A stretch of 64,000 bases of DNA from Bradyrhizobium sp. WSM1743 (GTDB lineage: Bacteria; Pseudomonadota; Alphaproteobacteria; Rhizobiales; Xanthobacteraceae). The position numbers and the translations under genes are program-made. The stretch covers positions 1-64,000 of the forward strand of contig NZ_AXAZ01000008.1 in assembly GCF_000473065.1 (NCBI RefSeq), in the 5' to 3' direction. Positions 16,490 to 28,201 of the stretch are shown here, in pieces. Each line of letters starts with the position of its first letter. Position 1 is the first letter of the stretch. The notes beneath the pieces are model-generated. The model did not search any database. It had not been told where the DNA came from and saw only the letters and a program-made list of their open reading frames with translations.

Positions 16490-16506
16490 TGGCATTATGT
16501 ATACCA
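16490..16506 (+). promoter_or_regulatory. Operator-like inverted repeat, site 5
   Basis: TGGCAT-TATGT-ATACCA, perfect half-sites, 34 bases before the start of the CBS-domain gene. Confidence 0.6.
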
Positions 16507-16539
16507 CACTTCTCTCAAACTTCACCCAGGGAGGTTGCA

Positions 16540-16965
16540 ATGCTGGTCGGAGACATTCTGCGCAAGAAGACGCCGCGCGTTGTCACGGTGCGTATGAACG
16601 AAACGGTGGGGATCGCGGCCAAGCTGATGCGTGCCAACAATATCAGCGCGCTGGTGGTCAAGGACGTGGTCCGCTCCGAGGGCAACACCGCGGTCGGCAT
16701 GTTCACCGAGCGTGACGTGGTGCGCGCCGTCGCCGAGCACGGCGCGGGTGCCGTCAACGTCAAGGTCTCGCAGCTGGTCTCGGTGCAGCAGCTGGTGTCC
16801 TGCACCTCCCAGGACACGATCGAGCACGTCCGCCATCTGATGAACCGTCATCACATCCGTCACCTGCCCGTGATCGACGATTACAGCCTCGTCTCGGTCA
16901 TCAGCATGCGCGACATCGCCGCCGCGGTCGACGAGGCCGCCAACTCGACGCCGCAAGCAGCCTGA
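16540..16965 (+). CDS. CBS-domain protein
   Basis: The ATG at 16540 has GGGAGG six bases upstream, better placed than the in-frame ATG at 16489, which would overlap the operator-like repeat; the product is 141 residues. It consists of two CBS motifs: residues about 8-65 (TPRVVTVRMNETVGIAAKLM, then AVGMFTERDVVRA) and about 75-130 (VSCTSQDTIEHVRHLM, RHLPVIDDYSLVSVISMRDI). CBS pairs bind adenine nucleotides and regulate partner proteins. It stands alone with its own promoter region, and it shares the operator motif with the neighbouring carriers, so it may belong to the same response. Partner unknown. Confidence 0.9.
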   Translation: MLVGDILRKKTPRVVTVRMNETVGIAAKLMRANNISALVVKDVVRSEGNTAVGMFTERDVVRAVAEHGAGAVNVKVSQLVSVQQLVSCTSQDTIEHVRHLMNRHHIRHLPVIDDYSLVSVISMRDIAAAVDEAANSTPQAA

Positions 16966-17008
16966 CGCGTCGACTCGCTTTCCGAACTGCAGCCACGGAA
17001 AAGTTGCG

Positions 17009-17154
17009 CCCCCTCTCCCGCTTGCGGGAGAGGGGGGGAGAGGGTGTCTCCGCTGGGGAGACCCCCCAAGAGGATAGAGCCCTCACCCGCCGCGCTCGGG
17101 ACGATGCTCCGCATCGCCCGGGGCGCGCCGACCTCTCCCGCAGGCGGGAGAGGT
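17009..17154. repeat. Palindromic intergenic repeat (CCTCTCCCG type), copy 1
   Basis: The unit is bounded by two hairpins: CCCTCTCCCGCTTGCGGGAG at the left and ACCTCTCCCGCAGGCGGGAG at the right. Between them are GGGTGTCTCC/GGGGAGACCCCCC and a GATGCTCCGCATC palindrome. It is the same composite layout found at about 21.6, 26.9 and 55.5 kb. Confidence 0.75.
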
Positions 17155-17215
17155 GCAGGGAGCCCGTTGCCTGATCGATCCAACCAACTGCCAAATTTGG
17201 TCCCGCGAGGATTTC

Positions 17216-18235
17216 ATGAAGATCTGCATCTACGGCGCCGGCGCGATCGGCGGATATCTCGGGGTTCAGCTCGCGCGCGCGGGCGCCGATGTCAGCCTGG
17301 TCGCGCGTGGCGCGCACCTCGCGGCCATGCGCGAGCGCGGCCTGACGCTGCTTGCGGGCGAGGAGAAGCACACCGTGCATCCGCGCTGCACCGACGATCC
17401 CGCCGAGCTCGGCGTGCAGGACTTCATCATCGTCACGCTGAAGGCGCATTCGATCACCGGCGTGATCGAAAAGATGCAGCCGCTGCTCGGCCCCCACACC
17501 CGCATCGTCACCGCCGTCAACGGCATCCCCTATTGGTATTTCTACAAGCACGGCGGCCAATACGAGAATTCGACGCTGGAGAGCATCGATCCCGGCGGCC
17601 GGCAGTGGCGCAAGCTAGGGGCCGAGCGCGCCATCGGCTGCATCGTCTATCCCGCCACCGAGATCGAGGCGCCCGGCGTGATCCGCCACGTCTACGGCAA
17701 CAATTTTCCGCTCGGCGAGCCCTCCGGCGAGATCACCTCCGACGTGCAGCGCCTCGCCTATCTCTTCGTCGCGGCCGGTCTGAAGGCCCCGGTGCTCGAC
17801 CGCATCCGCGACGAGATCTGGCTCAAGCTCTGGGGCAATGTCTGCTTCAATCCGATCAGCGCCCTGACCCACGCCACGCTCGACGTGATCTGCACCGATC
17901 CGGCGACGCGCGCGCTGTCGCGTGCGATCATGATGGAGACGCAGGCGATCGCAGAGACCTTCGGCGTCAAATTCCGCGTCGACGTCGAGCGCCGCATCGA
18001 GGGCGCCCGCAAGGTCGGCGCGCACAAGACCTCGATGCTGCAGGATCTCGAGCGCGGCCGTCCGATGGAGATCGACCCGCTCGTCACCGTGGTGCAGGAG
18101 ATGGGCCGCCTCACCGGCATCCCGACGCCCGCGCTCGACTCGGTGCTGGCAATGGTGACCCAGCGCGCCCGCATTGCCGGCCTCTATGACGGGGTCTCGA
18201 CGCCATCAGATCCGCGCGCACTGGCGGTGGCGTGA
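17216..18235 (+). CDS. 2-dehydropantoate 2-reductase (ketopantoate reductase) family protein
   Basis: The ATG at 17216 starts MKICIYGAGAIGGYLGVQLA, a Rossmann nucleotide-binding motif at the very N-terminus, so upstream in-frame codons are not used; length is 339 residues. KAHSI near residue 85 and LKLWGNVCFNPISALT (about 202-217, with the conserved Lys and Asn) fit the ApbA/PanE family, which reduces 2-oxoacids with NADPH. In rhizobia there are several paralogues, and this one is coupled by one base to a fumarylacetoacetate-hydrolase-family gene, which argues for a catabolic role over pantothenate synthesis. Exact substrate unknown. Confidence 0.85.
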   Translation: MKICIYGAGAIGGYLGVQLARAGADVSLVARGAHLAAMRERGLTLLAGEEKHTVHPRCTDDPAELGVQDFIIVTLKAHSITGVIEKMQPLLGPHTRIVTAVNGIPYWYFYKHGGQYENSTLESIDPGGRQWRKLGAERAIGCIVYPATEIEAPGVIRHVYGNNFPLGEPSGEITSDVQRLAYLFVAAGLKAPVLDRIRDEIWLKLWGNVCFNPISALTHATLDVICTDPATRALSRAIMMETQAIAETFGVKFRVDVERRIEGARKVGAHKTSMLQDLERGRPMEIDPLVTVVQEMGRLTGIPTPALDSVLAMVTQRARIAGLYDGVSTPSDPRALAVA

Positions 18236-19020
18236 TGACGGACCAGATCAAGCACTGGCTGCGCTTCCGCCATGCCGGCGCAACCGGCTTCGGCACGCTG
18301 ACCCCATCAGGCATCAGCGTGCATGAGGGCGAGATGTTCGGCCGCAACGCCGCTACCGGCAAGACGCTGGCGCTCTCGGAGGTCGAGCTGCTCGCGCCCT
18401 GCCTGCCCAGCAAGATCGTCGCGCTCTGGAATAATTTTCACGCGCTCGCGGCCAAGCTGAACCAGCCCGAGCCGCCGGAGCCGCTCTATCTCTTGAAGGC
18501 CACCACCAGCATCGCCGCACCCGGCGCGGTGATCCGCCGCCCGTCCTATTACGACGGCAAGACCACCTATGAGGGCGAGCTCGGCATCGTCATCGGCAGG
18601 ACCTGCGCCCGCGTGTCGCCTGGCGAAGCAGACAGCTTCATCTTCGGCTACACCTGCGTCAACGACATCACCGCCAACGACATCCTGACCCGCGACCCCA
18701 CCTTCCCGCAATGGGCCCGCGCCAAGGGCATCGACGATTACGGCCCGTTCGATCCCGTGATCGCCACCGGCCTCGATCCGGCCAAGCTCACGGTCCGCAC
18801 CATCCTCAACGGCGCGGAGCGGCAGAACTATCCGATCTCGGACATGATCTTCAGCGCGCAGGAGCTGGTCAGCAGGATCTCCCACGACATGACCCTGCTG
18901 CCCGGCGACCTCATCGCGGTCGGTACCTCCGTCGGTGTCGGCGTGATGAAGGAGCCCGTCAACACGGTGACGGTGGCGATCGACGGCATCGGCGAGCTCA
19001 CCAACGAGTTTCGGCTGTAG
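18235..19020 (+). CDS. Fumarylacetoacetate hydrolase family protein
   Basis: The ATG at 18235 overlaps the TGA of the preceding gene by one base; an in-frame GTG lies directly before it. The 261-residue product has the FAH fold: LWNNFHALAAKLNQ at the end of the N-terminal part, then FAH motifs YEGELGIVIGRTC (metal-binding Glu residues) and FGYTCVNDITANDI, with LLPGDLIAVGTSVGVG near the C-terminus. Members hydrolyse or isomerise 2-oxo acid intermediates of aromatic or sugar-acid breakdown, using Mg2+ or Mn2+. Together with the reductase it makes a two-gene catabolic unit of unknown substrate. Confidence 0.88.
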   Translation: MTDQIKHWLRFRHAGATGFGTLTPSGISVHEGEMFGRNAATGKTLALSEVELLAPCLPSKIVALWNNFHALAAKLNQPEPPEPLYLLKATTSIAAPGAVIRRPSYYDGKTTYEGELGIVIGRTCARVSPGEADSFIFGYTCVNDITANDILTRDPTFPQWARAKGIDDYGPFDPVIATGLDPAKLTVRTILNGAERQNYPISDMIFSAQELVSRISHDMTLLPGDLIAVGTSVGVGVMKEPVNTVTVAIDGIGELTNEFRL

Positions 19021-19264
19021 CCGAGAGCACAGTGGCGTAGACATCCGGGACCCCCACGAACACCCCGGATGTCGCTGCGCTCATCCGCGTTACGACACTG
19101 CCGATGGCGCTCTGAAACATCCAGACACATCACATCTGCGCGCGCCCGACATATGCCGCCAACATGTCCCGGGCGTGCCGCAACTTGGACGCATTCGGCC
19201 GCCCTTCTGTGAGGCGTGTCTGGGGGCACGGCACTGCCGTGTTTGGACCAAACCTTCTAGGGGT

Positions 19265-19468
19265 ATGACTGTGAAGAAGATTGTAATTGCTCTGGGTGCT
19301 ACGCTTGCTCTGGTGACGGCCGCGAATGCTGCGGATTTGCCGCGCCGCCAGCCTGTGCCGGTTTATCCGGGCGAGCAGGCGCCGATCGGCAAGATGCCGA
19401 TTGGCAAGAGCCCGGTTGGAAAGGCCCCGATCGGCAAGGCGCCCGGCCCGGTCGCAGCGCGCTACTGA
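19265..19468 (+). CDS. Small secreted protein with PIGK repeats
   Basis: A 67-residue product starting MTVKKIVIALGATLALVTAA: a clear signal peptide with cleavage likely after NAA. The mature peptide is about 43 residues and contains a run of five-residue repeats (APIGK, MPIGK, SPVGK, APIGK) ending GPVAARY. It is basic and proline/glycine-rich. I recognise no domain; short periplasmic or secreted proteins with such repeats occur in Bradyrhizobium. It is followed 46 bases later by another exported protein gene on the same strand. Confidence 0.7.
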   Translation: MTVKKIVIALGATLALVTAANAADLPRRQPVPVYPGEQAPIGKMPIGKSPVGKAPIGKAPGPVAARY

Positions 19469-19514
19469 CGCGCAATACGAATCTGCATAAGCGGCCGAGA
19501 GTCGAGGGCACAGC

Positions 19515-20165
19515 GTGAGGTACAAACCTGATCGATCGGGATCCTGCATCCTCGCGGGCTTCGCGCTCGCGGCCATGATCGCATGCACGATGCCCTCAGC
19601 CTCGGCCCACGAGGCGAACAAGCGCGTTGCCGACGCGAACGCGCTTGCCACGACCGACACCTCATCACGGCCGGCGCCGCAAGCAACGCGGCGTCCGCTC
19701 GCACGTGCGGAGAAGGGTCCCTACTACGTCGACTTCCGCGCCCGCACGGCCGCGAGCTGGGGCCATGCCTTCGTCTGGTATGGCAAGACCAGCGAGAAGG
19801 CGGTCGAGGTCGCGGGCCTCACGCCGGCGGGCGACACGCTCGCTTATGTGCTCGGTCACATCACCTTTGTGCCATCCGAGACCGGCGCAAGCTACGGCGA
19901 TCTCGATCCGGAATATCTGACCGCGAGCTACCGCGTCTATCTCAACGAGGCCGACGCCAAACGCGTGTTCGCCTACATCAAGAAGCTGCAGGCGAACTCG
20001 CCGGTGTGGAACGCCGAGACCACCAACTGCACCGGGTTCATCGGCGACATCGCCGAGTTCATGGGCTTGCAGGTCCCCAACCGCTGGCAGCGCCCGGAAA
20101 ACTTCGTCAACCGCCTGAAGGAAATGAATGGCGGCCGGCAGATGGTGCGGCTGTCGGCGGAGTAG
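19515..20165 (+). CDS. Exported protein, possibly a permuted papain-like fold
   Basis: A GTG at 19515 gives 216 residues with a complete signal peptide (basic start, a hydrophobic core with FALAAMIACTMPSASA); the first ATG at 19574 would cut it in half. The mature protein holds ASWGHAFVWYGKTSEKAVEV at about residues 75-94 and NAETTNCTGFIGDIAEFMG at about 171-189. A conserved His before a conserved Cys is the order of circularly permuted papain-like (YiiX/DUF830-type) enzymes, but I cannot confirm this. Function unknown. It follows the PIGK-repeat gene. Confidence 0.7.
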   Translation: MRYKPDRSGSCILAGFALAAMIACTMPSASAHEANKRVADANALATTDTSSRPAPQATRRPLARAEKGPYYVDFRARTAASWGHAFVWYGKTSEKAVEVAGLTPAGDTLAYVLGHITFVPSETGASYGDLDPEYLTASYRVYLNEADAKRVFAYIKKLQANSPVWNAETTNCTGFIGDIAEFMGLQVPNRWQRPENFVNRLKEMNGGRQMVRLSAE

Positions 20166-20217
20166 CCGAAGACCTGTAGCCTCGCCCCTACCTCCCATCA
20201 TTTCGGATTGCCTGTCC

Positions 20218-20355
20218 GTGCCCCGGATGCAGCGCAGCGTCTCTTCGACGGTGCGCTGCAGAGCCGGGGCCCATCTCTCAGGAGCATCCGCGGGCGCATG
20301 GGTCCCGGCTCAGCGCCGCAACGTGAAGAACGTTGCAGCGCGTCCGGGACACGAG
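20218..20355. repeat. GTGCCCCGG-type intergenic repeat, copy 1
   Basis: The region between the exported protein and the nitronate monooxygenase holds no gene but a composite repeat: TGCCCCGGATGCAGCGCAG, then GGTGCGCTGCAGAGCCGGGG, and a right end CGTCCGGGACACGAGAC. A second copy in opposite orientation lies near 52.2 kb, sharing the CTGCAGAGCCGGGGCCCA core and the CCGGAcGCAGCGCAG end. Confidence 0.75.
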
Positions 20356-20427
20356 ACCGACTGGCGCCGTCACATGCGGGCCCCATCCAATTATCCGCCG
20401 CACGGAATCTCTTCGCCCCTCGCATGA

Positions 20428-21522
<1,095 letters not shown>

Positions 21523-21570
21523 ACTCGCTGAAGTGATTTGAACACGGCACCCGCCGCGCCGAAAGTGCGC

Positions 21571-21712
21571 TCCCTCGCCCCGTTCTTACGGGGAGAGGGT
21601 TGGGGTGAGGGGCTCTCTCCACGCGGGTGGTGACAGTTGGACTCGCGAAGACTCCCCCTCACCCGCAATTTGCTCCGCAAATTCCGGCCTCTCCCCGCAA
21701 ACGGGGAGAGGC
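21571..21712. repeat. Palindromic intergenic repeat (CCTCTCCCG type), copy 2
   Basis: Outer arms CCCTCGCCCCGTTCTTACGG and CCTCTCCCCGCAAACGGGGA (each a hairpin of its own), inner parts GGGTGAGGGGCTCTC and CCCCCTCACCCGCAATTTGC. Same composite layout as the 17.0 kb copy. Confidence 0.7.
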
Positions 21713-21764
21713 GAAGAGCGGCCCCGCTCTTCATCTACGATCTCAACTGAGTCCGAGGTAAGAC

Positions 21765-22733
21765 ATGAAAGCCTACGTCTATGGCCCTGATGGCGCGAGG
21801 ATTTCCGACGTCGCTCAACCAAAACCGAAAGGCACGCAGGTCCTCGTCCGCGTGCGCGCCTGCGGGCTGAACCGTGCCGACACCGGCATGCGCAAGGGCC
21901 ACGCCCACGGCGCGGCCGGCGGCGTCGGCACCGTGCTCGGTATGGAATGGGCCGGCGAAGTTGCCGAGCTCGGGCCGGATGCGAAGGGCGTCAAGGTCGG
22001 CGACCGCATCATGGGCTCGGGCAGCGCGGCGTTTGCCGAATACACGTTGGCCGATCACGGCCGGTTATTCCCCGCACCCTCGAACATGAATTTCGAGGAG
22101 GCCGCCACCCTCCCCGTTGCGCTCGCGACCATGCACAACGCCGTCGTCACCGTCGGCGGGGTGCAACCGGGGCAAGCCGTGCTGATCCAGGGCGCCAGCT
22201 CCGGCGTCGGCCTGATGGCGATGCAGATCGCCAGGCTCAAAGGCGCCAAGCTCGTGATCGGCTCGTCGACGGATGCCTATCGCCGCGGCCGGCTGAAGGA
22301 CTATGGCGCCGATCTCGCCGTCGACAGCTCCGATCCGAAATGGGTCGACGAGGTGCTGAAGGCGACGAACGGCGAAGGCGTCGATCTCATCGTCGACCAG
22401 GTCTCCGGCAAGGTCGCAAGCCAGAACCTCGCCGCGACGAAGATCTTGGGCCGCATCGTCAATGTCGGCCGGCTCGGTGGCACCCACGCCGACTTCAACT
22501 TCGACCTGCATGCGGCCCGCCGCATCGACTATGTCGGCGTCACCTTCCGTACCCGCACCATCGAGGAGGTCCGCGAGATCTTTGCGGAGGTCCGCAAGGA
22601 CATCTGGGGCGCGGTGGAAGCGCGCAAGCTGCAGCTGCCGATCGACAAGGTGTTCGCGTTCGACGACATCGACAAGGCGTTCGAGCATATGGAGGCGAAC
22701 AAGCATCTGGGGAAAATCGTCTTGACGTTATAG
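21765..22733 (+). CDS. Zinc-type alcohol dehydrogenase / NADPH:quinone oxidoreductase
   Basis: A 322-residue medium-chain dehydrogenase/reductase. The catalytic domain opens MKAYVYGPDGARISDV and includes RACGLNRADTGMRKG and GMEWAGEVAELGPDAKGVK. The coenzyme domain has VLIQGASSGVGLMAMQIARL (AxxGVG nucleotide-binding motif) at about residues 140-160. Zinc-ligand Cys residues of true alcohol dehydrogenases are missing, so it belongs to the quinone oxidoreductase (QOR) group using NADPH. Its in vivo substrate is unknown. The gene stands alone between two repeat elements. Confidence 0.88.
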   Translation: MKAYVYGPDGARISDVAQPKPKGTQVLVRVRACGLNRADTGMRKGHAHGAAGGVGTVLGMEWAGEVAELGPDAKGVKVGDRIMGSGSAAFAEYTLADHGRLFPAPSNMNFEEAATLPVALATMHNAVVTVGGVQPGQAVLIQGASSGVGLMAMQIARLKGAKLVIGSSTDAYRRGRLKDYGADLAVDSSDPKWVDEVLKATNGEGVDLIVDQVSGKVASQNLAATKILGRIVNVGRLGGTHADFNFDLHAARRIDYVGVTFRTRTIEEVREIFAEVRKDIWGAVEARKLQLPIDKVFAFDDIDKAFEHMEANKHLGKIVLTL

Positions 22734-22740
22734 GAGCCAT

Positions 22741-22840
22741 CGTCATTCCGGGGCGGCTCTAAGAGCCGAACCTCAGGTGCGCAACTGCGCACCGGGGAAT
22801 CTCGAGATTCCGGGTTCGCCTTCGGCGCCCCGGAATGACG
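22741..22840. repeat. 100-bp palindromic intergenic repeat (CGTCATTCCGGGGC type)
   Basis: CGTCATTCCGGGGC at the left end is exactly mirrored by GCCCCGGAATGACG at the right end. Between them are CTCTAAGAG, a GGTGCGCAACTGCGCACC hairpin, and GGGGAATCTCGAGATTCCGG. A classic multi-stem dispersed repeat; it directly follows the quinone oxidoreductase stop. Confidence 0.85.
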
Positions 22841-22931
22841 GGCGAGGAAGCACCCCGCTCCTGCAAATCACTCGCGACAACAGCTGTGGATCATCACTTG
22901 ATGTCCCCCGCCGGGCTGCTACATCCCCGGC

Positions 22932-24308
22932 ATGACCTCCCAGCACGACAAGACCTCGGTCGCCGCGATCTCGATCTTCGCCAGCGGCGGCATGGCGGCG
23001 GCCAAGTTCGTGGTCGGGATCGCGATCGGCTCGCTGGCGCTGATCTCCGAGGCCCTGCATTCCTCGATCGACCTGGTCGCGACCATCATCACCTGGGCGG
23101 TGGTGCGGGTATCGGACAAGCCGGCGGACGAGGAGCACCATTACGGCCACGGCAAGCTGGAAAGCATCTCTGCGCTCGGCGTCACCGCCCTGCTCTACGT
23201 GCTCGCCGGCGGCATCCTGGTCGAGGCCTATAGCCGGCTGCGCGAGGGAACCCCGCCGCCGACGATTTCGGCCGTGCCGTTCGTGGTGCTGGTGATCGAT
23301 ATCGCCGTCAATCTCTGGCGCGCCCGCGCGCTGCATCGTGCCGCGCGGGAGACCAGGAGCCAGGCACTGGCGGCGGATGCGCTGCATTTTGCCTCCGACG
23401 TCATGGGCTCGCTCGCCGTGATCGTTGGCCTGGTCCTCGCCGGGCTCGGCTTCTGGTGGGGCGACGCCGCGGCGGCCGCCGCGGTTGCCGTGATGATCGC
23501 AGCGCTCGGCCTGCGCATGGCCGGCTCGACCGTGCAGACGCTGGTCGACCGCGCTCCGGAGGGCGCGCAGGAGAAGGCCACCGCCGCAATCCGTGGCGTA
23601 CCGGGCGTGATCGACGTCGATCGCTTGCGCGTGCGCATGGTCGGAGCGACCACGTTCATCGACACCATCGCGAAGGTGCCGCGGACCTATCCGATTGACC
23701 GTGTCGAGGACATCAAGCGCAACGCGCAAGCCGCGGTCGATAAGGCGTTCGGCGATGCCGACCTCACCTTCACCGCGGTGCCGGTCGCGCGCGACAACGA
23801 GACCGTGCGCGACCGCATCATGGTGATCGCGCGCAATTCCGGGCTCGCCATCCATCACGTCACGGTGCACGATCTCGGCGCCAAGCTGATCGTCGGCATC
23901 GACCTCGAGGTCGATGCCGACATGCCGCTCGAGGCCGCCCACGACATCGCCAACACGCTGGAGCGCAACATCCAGGAGGAGTTCGGCGAGGACGTTGAGG
24001 TCGACGTTCACATCGAGCCGCTGGAACCGGAACTGCCGTTCGGCGTCGACGCCGCGCCGGAGAGGGTGCAGACCATCGCCGCCGCGCTGGCCGAATTCGC
24101 CGGCGAAGGCGAGATCCACGACATCCATAATGTGCGCGTCCGCAACACCGACGCCGGCGAGATCGTCAATTTCCACTGCCGCGCTGCGCCGTCGATGAGC
24201 GTGATCAAGGTGCACGAGCGTGTGGACGCGATCGAGCGCGCATTGCGGCGTGCGTTCCCGAGCGTGAAGCGCGTCATCAGTCACGCCGAACCGCCGCGTG
24301 CGCGATGA
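22932..24308 (+). CDS. Cation diffusion facilitator family transporter with enlarged C-terminal region
   Basis: A 458-residue protein starting MTSQHDKTSVAAISIFAS. Residues 1-205 form the six-segment CDF membrane domain; the two metal-site motifs are LISEALHSSID in TM2 and AADALHFASD in TM5, each with HxxxD. HHYGHGKLES lies between TM2 and TM3. The remaining 250 residues form what looks like three consecutive ferredoxin-like cytoplasmic domains (around 210-290, 295-375 and 380-455; His-rich pieces such as HHVTVHDLG and DIHNVRVRN recur), whereas most CDF proteins have one. It should export a divalent cation (Zn, Co, Fe or Mn) by proton antiport; metal unknown. Confidence 0.88.
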   Translation: MTSQHDKTSVAAISIFASGGMAAAKFVVGIAIGSLALISEALHSSIDLVATIITWAVVRVSDKPADEEHHYGHGKLESISALGVTALLYVLAGGILVEAYSRLREGTPPPTISAVPFVVLVIDIAVNLWRARALHRAARETRSQALAADALHFASDVMGSLAVIVGLVLAGLGFWWGDAAAAAAVAVMIAALGLRMAGSTVQTLVDRAPEGAQEKATAAIRGVPGVIDVDRLRVRMVGATTFIDTIAKVPRTYPIDRVEDIKRNAQAAVDKAFGDADLTFTAVPVARDNETVRDRIMVIARNSGLAIHHVTVHDLGAKLIVGIDLEVDADMPLEAAHDIANTLERNIQEEFGEDVEVDVHIEPLEPELPFGVDAAPERVQTIAAALAEFAGEGEIHDIHNVRVRNTDAGEIVNFHCRAAPSMSVIKVHERVDAIERALRRAFPSVKRVISHAEPPRAR

Positions 24309-24530
24309 GATTGTGTGGAGAGTCACACGTTCTCGTTTCGGACTCGTTGCGCCCGTGAGTTTGCGGACACCCGATGCACAAACTGCGCGTTGGATAAGAA
24401 TAATTTCGCGTTAACGATTCGTTGACTCTCGACAGCCCGCGAAAACTGGATTCAAATCAGTGTGATTCGGAAGCGACGTGGGGCCGCTTCCGGACTTCAG
24501 TTGCAAGCAGGTTTTCAGGGGGCCGAAGGC

Positions 24531-26861
<2,331 letters not shown>

Positions 26862-26911
26862 ACTTCGATTTAGAGCTGCATCGCTTTGGGTTGGATCGAT
26901 GCCGCGGCCCG

Positions 26912-27035
26912 ACACCTCTCCTGCTTGCGGGAGAGGTCGCGCCGAAGGCGCGGGTGAGGGCTCTCTCCTCTCAGGGATTGTCCCATTGCGGAAACACCCT
27001 CTCCCCAGCCCTCTCCCGCAAGCGGGCGAGGGAGC
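26912..27035. repeat. Palindromic intergenic repeat (CCTCTCCCG type), copy 3
   Basis: ACACCTCTCCTGCTTGCGGG at the left and CCCTCTCCCGCAAGCGGGCG at the right are the hairpin ends; GCGGGTGAGGGCTCTCTCC and ACACCCTCTCCCCAGCC lie inside. Sits in the convergent gap between the PAS kinase and the LysR gene. Confidence 0.7.
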
Positions 27036-27083
27036 GCACCTCCGTTGCAGCAATCAAGCCTGATCTCATGACGCTGCAGATCT

Positions 27084-28007
27084 CTACGATTGCAGCTTCG
27101 GCGCCACTTCACGCGCCACATTGACCAGCGCGGCGATCAGCGGCGTCATCGGATCGCGCTGGGGGATCACGAGGCCGATGCTGTAATTGACCTCGGGATC
27201 GACAATCGGAATCGACCGTACCGTATCGGACAGGCCGAGCGTCTCGGCGAGCTTGGCCGGCATCACGCTGGCCCAGCGCCCCGTCTTCACATGCGTGAAC
27301 AGCACCAAGAGCGAATTCGAGGTCAGCGTCGGCGTCGCCTCCGCGCCGACCGATCGCAACGCGCGGTCGATGATGCGGCGGTTCTGCATGTCGGGCGTCA
27401 GCAGGCACAACGGCACCTGCCCGACTTCGGTCCAGGTCACCGTCTCGCGGTCGCCGAACATCGCATCCGGTGCGGTGAGCAGGCGATAGCTCTCATTGTA
27501 GAGCGGAATGGTGCGCACCTTGCCGATCGGCTCGTTCTCGATATAGGTCAGCCCTGCATCGACCTCGAGATTTTCGAGCAGCCCCAGCACCTCGGACGAG
27601 GTGGTGGACTGGATGCGGAAGCGCACCTCGGGATGCCGGGCGCGAAACGGCGTCGTCAGCGAGGCGACCATGCCGAGCACGGTCGGGATCGCCGCGATAC
27701 GGATTTCGCCGGAGAGCTGGTGCTTCAGCCCGTTGATCTCGTCGCGCATCGCGCGGGCATCGCCCACGATCCGCCGCGCCCAGTCGAGTGCCCGCTCGCC
27801 TTCGGGGGTGAATCCCTGAAAGCGCGAGCCGCGCTGGACCAGCATCACGCCGAGAATCTCCTCGAGCTGCTTCAGCCCGGTCGACATCGTCGGTTGGGTC
27901 ACGCCGCAGGCCTCGGCAGCGCGTCCGAAATGCCGCTCCTTCGCCAGCGCCAGCAGCAGTTCAAGCTTGTCGATCAACCGGTCGTCCCCTCGGATTCTGT
28001 GGTGCAT
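27084..28007 (-). CDS. LysR family transcriptional regulator divergent to the fds operon
   Basis: The ATG at 28007 (MHHRIRGDDRLIDKLELLLA) gives 307 residues; in-frame codons up to 28043 are possible but give no extra homology. The N-terminal winged helix-turn-helix is ERHFGRAAEACGVTQPTMST (about residues 20-39), and the rest is the two-lobed periplasmic-binding-protein-like effector domain. It is encoded head to head with fdsG with 194 bases between, the standard arrangement for a regulator of the neighbouring operon, so control of formate dehydrogenase by formate or a related effector is likely. Such regulators usually repress themselves and activate the divergent genes. Confidence 0.88.
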   Translation of the reverse strand: MHHRIRGDDRLIDKLELLLALAKERHFGRAAEACGVTQPTMSTGLKQLEEILGVMLVQRGSRFQGFTPEGERALDWARRIVGDARAMRDEINGLKHQLSGEIRIAAIPTVLGMVASLTTPFRARHPEVRFRIQSTTSSEVLGLLENLEVDAGLTYIENEPIGKVRTIPLYNESYRLLTAPDAMFGDRETVTWTEVGQVPLCLLTPDMQNRRIIDRALRSVGAEATPTLTSNSLLVLFTHVKTGRWASVMPAKLAETLGLSDTVRSIPIVDPEVNYSIGLVIPQRDPMTPLIAALVNVAREVAPKLQS

Positions 28008-28201
28008 GCAAGCTAGCACGCCCAACCCCTTCCCAACACGCAAAAACCGCCTGCCAGGACGGCCTTAATTGCAATTTGAGATCGAGCGATCGCGCTTGCC
28101 AATCGATCTGAATTCGCAATCGCAGCACGGGACAGCTTTATTGATCTTCGAATGATTCCAAATAGTTTCGGAGCAAGAAACGCTCTGGTTGAGAATGAAC
28201 A
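28008..28201. promoter_or_regulatory. Divergent lysR/fds control region
   Basis: The 194 bases between the two start codons are A+T-richer than the flanking genes and hold the likely LysR sites: TTAATTGCAATTTGAG (28064-28079, containing the palindrome AATTGCAATT) and TTGATCTTCGAATGATTCCA (28141-28160, containing a TN11A-type TTGATCTTCGAA). Which is the real operator cannot be decided by eye. Confidence 0.4.

Noticed and set aside
9284..16506. TGGCAT boxes as -24 elements of sigma-54 promoters
   Set aside because: Sigma-54 promoters need GG and GC ten bases apart; here the right half is ATACCA and no GC follows at that distance. The twofold symmetry favours a repressor site.
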